DNA of 64,000 bases, from positions 124,001-188,000 of the forward strand of contig NZ_BPKY01000003.1 in NCBI RefSeq assembly GCF_019656055.1. The letters run 5' to 3'. Both the position numbers and the translations under genes were made by a program. Source of the DNA: Leuconostoc miyukkimchii (GTDB lineage: Bacteria > Bacillota > Bacilli > Lactobacillales > Lactobacillaceae). The first letter of the stretch is position 1; the number at the start of each line of letters is the position of its first letter. The notes beneath the pieces were generated by a model. The model was not told where the DNA came from. It saw only the letters and a list, made by a program, of their open reading frames with translations, and did no database searches. This document shows positions 55,271-64,000 of the stretch, in pieces.

Positions 55271-56549
55271 TTTTAAGGTCACTCGTTTCTATAATTTTAG
55301 CTTCTGCTGTGCCATCTTGTAAACGCAAGTTAACATGATCATCGATATGTACCTCTTTAATTGTACGCACCAGTTGATCATCTTTTTCGATTAAGACATA
55401 GCCACGGGATAATATTTTAAGCGGGCTCATCAAATCAAGCTTAGCGGCCAATAATTTCACTTTTTGGCTTGGAGCTTGTAGCAATATTTTCCGAATTTGT
55501 AACTGTCGTTGAACTAAAGCTTTAATCTCATGGTTCTTTGTTGTTAACCGCTGCTGTATTGATTGTGTTAGCATATGAGCTAATTGATCAACTCGTTGAT
55601 TATAACCAGTGTACAACCTGTCTGGCTGCTGGAAAATCACATGACGTGCCACGCGTTCCAGTCGCTGTTGACGTACATCAATTATTTGTTTCATGCGCAA
55701 ATTAAGTCGAATTTGTAATTCATTTAATCGGCTAACTATTTGTTCTAGCGTAATTGGTGTAGACAACTCGGCGGCAGCAGTTGGTGTTGCCGCACGGCGA
55801 TCTGCAACAAAATCAGCCAACGTATTATCTGTTTCATGACCAACTGAACTAATAATTGGCACATGCGTTGCAGCAATCACCCGCGCTAGTTTTTCATCAT
55901 TAAATGCCCACAAATCCTCAATAGAACCACCACCACGTCCAACAATTAATGTATCGTATTGCCCAGAGTTATCAATCCGAAGAATTTGTTTAATCAAAGT
56001 TGCGGCAGCTTTTTCACCCTGCACAACCGCAGGAAACAGCACAACTTGCGCGCTTGGAAAACGCCTCTGTACGGTACGTGTAATGTCTTCAATGACCGCA
56101 CCTGTTGGTGAAGTTACAACTGCAATTTTTTTTGGAAATGTTGTTATTTGCTTTTTTGGTAAGTCAAATAATCCTTCTGCAGCTAATTTTTGTTTAAGTT
56201 GCTCATACGCTAAAAATAATTCGCCAATTCCATCTGGTGTCATTTGTTCTAAGATAATTGCGTAAGTACCACTCGGTTCATATATCTGGATACGACCGAT
56301 AGCATTGACCTTCATACCCTCTTCCGGCTTAAATTTCAACCGGCTTGCATAAGAAAACATGGCAGCTGAAATTAGCGCATTACCATTTGGATCCTTAATT
56401 GAAAAATATAAATGCCTACCTCGTCGCCTACCAATATTGGAAATTTCACCAGTAATATAAACTTTTTCTAGATAGGGATCAGCGTCAAATTTACGTTTTA
56501 AATAGGATGTTAACGCACTAATTGTTAAATACTTTTGTGTTTCTGACAT
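55263..56549 (-). CDS. xseA: Exodeoxyribonuclease VII large subunit
   Basis: 428 aa. An N-terminal OB fold (~1-105) precedes the catalytic region with [13 protein letters not shown] and [16 protein letters not shown], then a long coiled coil (~265-375). With XseB it degrades single-stranded DNA to oligonucleotides. It has its own upstream intergenic gap after the camS-side hairpin. Confidence 0.97.
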   Translation of the reverse strand: MSETQKYLTISALTSYLKRKFDADPYLEKVYITGEISNIGRRRGRHLYFSIKDPNGNALISAAMFSYASRLKFKPEEGMKVNAIGRIQIYEPSGTYAIILEQMTPDGIGELFLAYEQLKQKLAAEGLFDLPKKQITTFPKKIAVVTSPTGAVIEDITRTVQRRFPSAQVVLFPAVVQGEKAAATLIKQILRIDNSGQYDTLIVGRGGGSIEDLWAFNDEKLARVIAATHVPIISSVGHETDNTLADFVADRRAATPTAAAELSTPITLEQIVSRLNELQIRLNLRMKQIIDVRQQRLERVARHVIFQQPDRLYTGYNQRVDQLAHMLTQSIQQRLTTKNHEIKALVQRQLQIRKILLQAPSQKVKLLAAKLDLMSPLKILSRGYVLIEKDDQLVRTIKEVHIDDHVNLRLQDGTAEAKIIETSDLKNE

Positions 56550-56581
56550 AGTTTTATTATACCATTTCTATGCATATATAC

Positions 56582-56603
56582 AAAAAAGCATAGCATGCTA
56601 TGC

Positions 56604-56606
<3 letters not shown>
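56582..56606 (-). terminator. camS terminator
   Basis: Minus strand: AAGCATAG-CATG-CTATGCTTTTTT, a perfect hairpin with T6. The camS stop codon is inside it. Confidence 0.88.
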
Positions 56607-59791
<3,185 letters not shown>

Positions 59792-59796
59792 CTACC

Positions 59797-60285
59797 TCAA
59801 AATTTGTTCATATGCTCTATGATATCATAAATAGCCATCTCCACTGTAACAGCGTGATCAAAAATAATTTCGTCTTCAATACCTAAATAATCAGTAGCAC
59901 GATACCAACGCTTAACGTCCTTATCTGTAAAATCAATTACAGACTTTGTTTTGTGTCGATTAAGTGTCTCAGACAATGATAAATTATAATAAATTGGAAT
60001 AACATTATGAAATAAAGCGGCCTGGTGTACTAACATTTCAGCATATACATCACGGCGCAATATACCTTCAATAATTACCACATCAACATTTAATCGACCA
60101 AATTCCAATAAAGTGTTCATTAAGTTAATTGACAAGTTGCCAGCATGATCATCTACTTGTAATATTTCTCGACGGATAACATCTTGTGAAATTAACAAAC
60201 TGTTAGTAAATCGTCTACGTAATTGCTTAGCGAGTGTTGTTTTTCCACTGCCCGAATTACCTCGTATAATGATTAAAGTCGTCAT
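59797..60285 (-). CDS. P-loop kinase, AAA_33/zeta-like, unknown substrate
   Basis: 162 aa. P-loop IIRGNSGSGKTTLAKQL (~6-22), VVIIEGILRRD as Walker B-like, and a C-terminal lid region (RHKTKSVIDFTDKDVKRWY). It resembles small nucleotide/sugar kinases (uridine kinase-like) and zeta-type phosphotransferases; no antitoxin-like partner is adjacent. It is inserted between pcrA and ligA and starts within the last codons of pcrA, so it is co-transcribed with them. Confidence 0.78.
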   Translation of the reverse strand: MTTLIIIRGNSGSGKTTLAKQLRRRFTNSLLISQDVIRREILQVDDHAGNLSINLMNTLLEFGRLNVDVVIIEGILRRDVYAEMLVHQAALFHNVIPIYYNLSLSETLNRHKTKSVIDFTDKDVKRWYRATDYLGIEDEIIFDHAVTVEMAIYDIIEHMNKF

Positions 60286-62531
60286 GACACTCTCGTAATT
60301 GGTGCAAATGCTGCTAATAGCTGTTTCACACCCTCAGCAGGAAAAGCCACTTTTAGCTCTTGATCTTGTGAACTGCCAGTCACTGACACAACTGTCCCGA
60401 TGCCCCATTTTTTATGCGATACTTTATCTCCAGCTTGCCAAGATGTGCTGTCAGCACCAGTTGAACCAGAAGTTGTTTTGACAACTGGACTCGCTTTATA
60501 AGTTGTGGTTGTTGCACGTTGCACTTTTTTATCAAACGGATACGTTCCCTTATCACCCAATGTTCCTCTAGTATTGCTGCCGATTACTTCTAATAATTCG
60601 GGTGAAATTTCATTAATGAAACGTGAAGCCTCATTAGCCTGAGTTCGGCCGTACAATAATCTTGAAAACGCATTAGTTAAATATAACTTTTTCATCGCAC
60701 GTGTAATGCCCACATAAGCTAAGCGTCGTTCTTCTTCAAGTTGATCATCATCCATCATTGCTCGTGATAGCGGGAAAATACCTTCTTCCATGCCAATCAA
60801 GAAAACTACTGGAAATTCCAATCCCTTAGCTGCGTGTAATGTCATTAATGTTACAGCGCCGTCGCCTTCTTCAAAGTCATCTAAATCACTCATCAAAGCA
60901 GTAGTGCCCAAAAAATCAGTCATTGGGTCCACTGCTTCTGGATCTTCAGCGTTATACTTGTCATCAAATTCTTTCGTAACAGACAAAAATTCTTCCAAAT
61001 TTTCTAATCTAGCTTGACTATCTGGGTCGTTTTTACCAGCTAACATTTGTCGATAGCCTGACCTAGTCATCGACAATTCAGCAAGTTCGGTCACATTTAA
61101 AAATTCAGATTGTTGGCGCAAATCATGCATCATCTCCGCAAACGCCAAAAAACTAGAAGTCGCCCGCGTCGATATTTCTGGAGCCAATTCGATACTATCA
61201 ATTGCAGTCATGTAAGATACGTTCAATCGATTGGCTAATTCACGTAGTCTCGATAGAGACGTAGCCCCCAATCCTCGTTTTGGTTCGTTAACTATCCGTT
61301 CAAACGCCGCGTTATTATCTGGATTTGTAATCAAGTTCATATATGACATAATGTCTAGAATTTCTTTACGCTCATAAAATTTATGACCACCAACCATTGT
61401 ATAAGGCATATTCGCTTTTACTAATGATTCTTCCACATTACGAGATTGCGCGTTCGTGCGATACAAAATAGCAAAATCACTGTATGCCATGTTGTTTTCG
61501 TCCCGCATTTTTTTGATGTTTGATAAGATAAAGTTAGCTTCATCATGCTCCGATTGTGCACGATAATAAGCAATCTTATCGCCTTTACCTTTTTGTGTCC
61601 ACAATTCTTTGGGTACACGTTCATTGTTATGGTTAATAACAGCATTAGCAGCATCTAAAATGTTTTGTGTTGAGCGATAATTTTGTTCCAATAGCACAGT
61701 ATGGGCATTAGGGTAATCTTTTTCAAAATTCAAAATATTATTCATATTGGCACCACGCCAACCATAAATAGACTGATCAGCATCACCTACAACCGCTAAA
61801 TTCTGCGAACGTTTTGCTAATAAGTTAACAATTGTATATTGCGCATCGTTTGTATCCTGATACTCATCGACATGAAGATATTCAAATTGATTTTGATAAC
61901 GTTCAAGGACTTCAGGAGAAGTTTGAAACAAATCAATTGTTAACATAATTAAATCATCAAAATCAACACTTTGTGCACGTTTTAATTCAGCTTGATATGC
62001 AGTATAAACATCAGCAACTGTCTCTTGAAAAGCATTATCAGCTTGTTTTGCAAAGTCGCGTGGCCGTAGCATATCGTTTTTTGCGTTTGATATCATTCCC
62101 AAAACTGTACGTGGATCATACTGATTTGTGTCAAGATTTAAATCATTAATAACACGTTTCATCAACGTTCGTTGCGCGCTTGTATCTATAATTGTAAAAT
62201 TACGTGATAACCCAATATTTTCGCCATCACGTCTTAATATACGTACCGCCAGTGCATGAAATGTTGATACCCAGATGTCGCGCGCCACGTCTTCAGATAA
62301 TAATGACCCAATTCGTGTTCTCATTTCTTTAGCGGCTTTATTGGTAAACGTAATTGCTAGTATGCGCCACGGAAAAACATTTAAGTCTTGAACAAGATGT
62401 GCAATTCGATGTGTTAAAACGCGTGTTTTCCCTGATCCAGCACCCGCCATAATCAAAAGTGGCCCTTGTGTTGTTTGCACCGCTTCGGCTTGTTTATCAT
62501 TCATTCCGTTGATAAGTTCTTCTACTGACAT
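60282..62531 (-). CDS. pcrA: ATP-dependent DNA helicase PcrA
   Basis: 749 aa UvrD/Rep-family 3'-5' helicase. Motif I GAGSGKTRVLTHR, motif II DEYQDTND, motif III GDADQSIYGWRGA, motif V VTLMTLHAAKGLEFPVVF, and a C-terminal Tudor-like RNA-polymerase-interaction segment (WQAGDKVSHKKWGIGTVV). Start ATG 62531 with AGGAG. First gene of the pcrA-kinase-ligA-camS operon. Confidence 0.98.
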   Translation of the reverse strand: MSVEELINGMNDKQAEAVQTTQGPLLIMAGAGSGKTRVLTHRIAHLVQDLNVFPWRILAITFTNKAAKEMRTRIGSLLSEDVARDIWVSTFHALAVRILRRDGENIGLSRNFTIIDTSAQRTLMKRVINDLNLDTNQYDPRTVLGMISNAKNDMLRPRDFAKQADNAFQETVADVYTAYQAELKRAQSVDFDDLIMLTIDLFQTSPEVLERYQNQFEYLHVDEYQDTNDAQYTIVNLLAKRSQNLAVVGDADQSIYGWRGANMNNILNFEKDYPNAHTVLLEQNYRSTQNILDAANAVINHNNERVPKELWTQKGKGDKIAYYRAQSEHDEANFILSNIKKMRDENNMAYSDFAILYRTNAQSRNVEESLVKANMPYTMVGGHKFYERKEILDIMSYMNLITNPDNNAAFERIVNEPKRGLGATSLSRLRELANRLNVSYMTAIDSIELAPEISTRATSSFLAFAEMMHDLRQQSEFLNVTELAELSMTRSGYRQMLAGKNDPDSQARLENLEEFLSVTKEFDDKYNAEDPEAVDPMTDFLGTTALMSDLDDFEEGDGAVTLMTLHAAKGLEFPVVFLIGMEEGIFPLSRAMMDDDQLEEERRLAYVGITRAMKKLYLTNAFSRLLYGRTQANEASRFINEISPELLEVIGSNTRGTLGDKGTYPFDKKVQRATTTTYKASPVVKTTSGSTGADSTSWQAGDKVSHKKWGIGTVVSVTGSSQDQELKVAFPAEGVKQLLAAFAPITRVS

Positions 62532-62563
62532 ATGTGCTCCTAAAGTGTAAATTAACTTCTATT

Positions 62564-62572
62564 ATTATAACA
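62564..62572 (-). promoter_or_regulatory. pcrA extended -10 promoter
   Basis: Minus strand: TGT-TATAAT (62572-62564), about 33 nt before the pcrA ATG. Confidence 0.6.
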
Positions 62573-62604
62573 GATTTTGACACGAACATCAGTTCGCAAT
62601 ACCG

Positions 62605-62630
62605 ATAAAAAAAACGAGATTTCTCTCATT
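62605..62630 (-). terminator. Terminator after the GH73 gene
   Basis: Minus strand: (T)GAGA-GAAA-TCTC(G) followed by eight T. The stem is short. Confidence 0.65.
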
Positions 62631-63271
62631 TAATTTTGTGGTACATCAAAACGTGATAAATGCCATTCTTGTATGATTGCAATAAGTTTTTCAGCGTACG
62701 TTGGATCTGTTGCATAACCGTCCTTGGTTAATGCTGTTGCTGCTGATTTATAATCTCGCGCTGCTAGAACATGTTGGTATTGCGCAGAATTCCAACTTGT
62801 TCCATGATACAAAAGTTCTGCATGCGCCTTCATACTGTCCTGCCAAGTATCATAGGCTGCAAAACGACCTTGAATAGTGATCCATTGACCATTTTCAAAT
62901 TCTTGTGTTGGCAATACAACACTTTTTTGACTAGCATCTGCTTTGATACCGTATAAGTTATTGTACTGTGTTGAAAGCGTTGATGTATGCCAATCTGATT
63001 CTAAAATGGCTTGTGCGATACTAATCGAAGCAATTACGCCATATTTTTCTTGCATTTGTCTTGCATATGGTGCTAATTGGTTAATCCAGGCAATTTTTTG
63101 TTGCCGCACAGCATCTTGATTAGGTGTCTGTTGATGGTTGTATATGAGTGTTTGAGACCAAAATGTGGCCCCAATCGCTATAATTAAAATACTGCTAACC
63201 CATAGCCACAGATTTAATCTCGGTAGTCTCTTCTTTATTTTTTTTAGCTTTTTTCTTCTTTTTTTTGCCAT
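62630..63271 (-). CDS. Membrane-anchored GH73 endo-beta-N-acetylglucosaminidase
   Basis: 213 aa. Residues 1-18 contain 12 Lys/Arg, then one transmembrane helix (~20-39), then a glucosaminidase (GH73/lysozyme subfamily 2) domain. The catalytic Glu is E91 in SIAQAILESDWHT; YNNLYGIKADAS, RFAAYDTWQDSMKAHAELL and YATDPTYAEKLIAII are family signatures. It cuts the peptidoglycan glycan chain at the membrane surface; no cell-wall binding repeats. Its ATG overlaps the stop of the cydC-like gene. Confidence 0.92.
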   Translation of the reverse strand: MAKKRRKKLKKIKKRLPRLNLWLWVSSILIIAIGATFWSQTLIYNHQQTPNQDAVRQQKIAWINQLAPYARQMQEKYGVIASISIAQAILESDWHTSTLSTQYNNLYGIKADASQKSVVLPTQEFENGQWITIQGRFAAYDTWQDSMKAHAELLYHGTSWNSAQYQHVLAARDYKSAATALTKDGYATDPTYAEKLIAIIQEWHLSRFDVPQN

Positions 63272-64000
63272 TAATTAAGTCCGTCCATTGCTAATAATTG
63301 CCGAAAATGGCTTGAGGTCGTGCGCAGCTTTTCAGGTGTATCTCCCAAAACAAAGTGCCCGTTTTCTAAAAAATAAACCTGATCAACATTATCAATACCA
63401 GTTAAATGGTGTGTCACCCAAATCACCGTACGATCCTTCAAAACATCAAAAATTTGCTTTAACACGTCGTTTTCTGTTTTTGGATCTAAACTAACAGTTG
63501 GTTCATCTAAAATAACAATGGGCGCGTCTTGTAGCAAGACACGGGCCAGAGCAAATCGTTGTTGTTCTCCACCGGAAAAACGAGCACCTGCCTCTTTCAT
63601 TTGTGTATGATAACCGTTAGGTAGCGTATCAATTAAGGGTCCTAATCCAGTTTTTTCAATCGCTGCCTGAACCTGATCGTCTGTGGCTGTGACATTTCCC
63701 ATTCGTACATTATTTAGAATTGTCGTATCAAACAAATAGGATTGTTGATCTAAAACGGCAATGACTTTTGACAGATGGTCCTGTAACAAACTCACAGGTT
63801 GATTGCCAATTTCGATACTTCCCGCAATTGGTTTGACATCACCAGCTATTAATTTTAATAAAGTTGTCTTGCCGGATCCTGACCGACCTAGCAATGCAAT
63901 TTTTTCACCTGGTTTAATACTCAAATCTAGACTGTCAATTACTGATCTGCCATCATATTTAAACGTCACATTTTTTAAACTAATCGTTGTATGCGTTACT
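63271..64000 (-). CDS. cydC: CydC-like ABC transporter, C-terminal nucleotide-binding part (cut by window edge)
   Basis: The reading frame stays open to the window edge, so only the ~240-residue ATPase domain is seen. Walker A GRSGSGKTTLLKLIAG, Q loop DQQSYLF, signature FSGGEQQRFALARVL and Walker B IVILDEPTVSLD, then the switch His in VTHHLTGI. The SGGEQQR signature and overall style fit the exporter family CydC (thiol/heme-linked, for cytochrome bd assembly), but the membrane domain is not in view. Confidence 0.8.
   Translation of the reverse strand, partial: VTHTTISLKNVTFKYDGRSVIDSLDLSIKPGEKIALLGRSGSGKTTLLKLIAGDVKPIAGSIEIGNQPVSLLQDHLSKVIAVLDQQSYLFDTTILNNVRMGNVTATDDQVQAAIEKTGLGPLIDTLPNGYHTQMKEAGARFSGGEQQRFALARVLLQDAPIVILDEPTVSLDPKTENDVLKQIFDVLKDRTVIWVTHHLTGIDNVDQVYFLENGHFVLGDTPEKLRTTSSHFRQLLAMDGLN

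Noticed and set aside
59797-60285. Zeta toxin of a toxin-antitoxin pair
   Set aside because: No small antitoxin-like ORF adjoins it; its neighbours are housekeeping genes.

Overview
The window is a compact, AT-rich (by eye, not calculated) stretch of a low-G+C Gram-positive chromosome. Protein style and gene order point to a lactic acid bacterium of the Leuconostoc/Weissella/Fructobacillus group; this assignment is inference, not a database result. Most of the ~60 genes are on the minus strand in long operons. A few plus-strand genes sit in islands at 14.8, 37.4-39.3, 40.9-43.9 and 49.7-51.1 kb. No tRNA, rRNA, insertion sequence, prophage or CRISPR array is visible.

Layout in minus-strand transcription order (right to left). 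The right end (64.0-56.6 kb) carries a cydC-like ABC transporter C-terminus, a membrane-anchored GH73 glucosaminidase, then pcrA, a small P-loop kinase, ligA and camS. 56.5-51.1 kb is the classical xseA-xseB-ispA-tlyA-argR-recN run, with the pbuG-type purine permease convergent to it. 49.4-43.9 kb holds gpmA, an M42 aminopeptidase, ftsW, ylbG, rsmD, coaD and a sepM/ylbL protease. 43.9-37.4 kb is the mixed-strand area: an orphan MucBP/SH3-like protein, nadE and pncB facing right; tsaE, an acetyltransferase and a DnaQ-like exonuclease facing left; exoA, nnrD and a 56-aa membrane peptide facing right. 37.1-28.1 kb has pepV, msrB, pnuC-nadR, an acetoin/diacetyl-reductase-like SDR, tig, clpX-engB and an acetyltransferase. 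28.0-15.1 kb is the Firmicutes priA-fmt-rsmB-prpC-prkC-rsgA-rpe-thiN block followed by trxA, rpmB, yloU and yloV. 14.7-0.9 kb is the division and cell wall (dcw) cluster from mraZ to divIVA, and the T-box-controlled ileS runs off the left edge.

Functional themes. (1) Septal wall synthesis: MraY, MurD and MurG make lipid II, the PASTA penicillin-binding protein and FtsW polymerise and cross-link it, FtsZ/FtsA/SepF/FtsL/DivIB/DivIVA place it, and PrkC/PrpC can sense and tune it. (2) NAD supply by salvage: PncB, NadE, PnuC, NadR and the NAD(P)HX repair enzyme NnrD lie in three separate units. (3) Redox/fermentation control: the SDR gene has a Rex-like and a cre-like site upstream. (4) Replication and repair: PriA, PcrA, LigA, RecN, XseAB, ExoA.

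I found no undescribed multi-gene system. The most interesting signals are regulatory or architectural: three 10-bp-phased GTGG repeats in front of mraZ, the ileS T-box, the Rex/cre pair, an apparently leaderless tsaE, a helix-turn-helix-like linker inside PrkC, and a CamS homologue with no lipobox cysteine.
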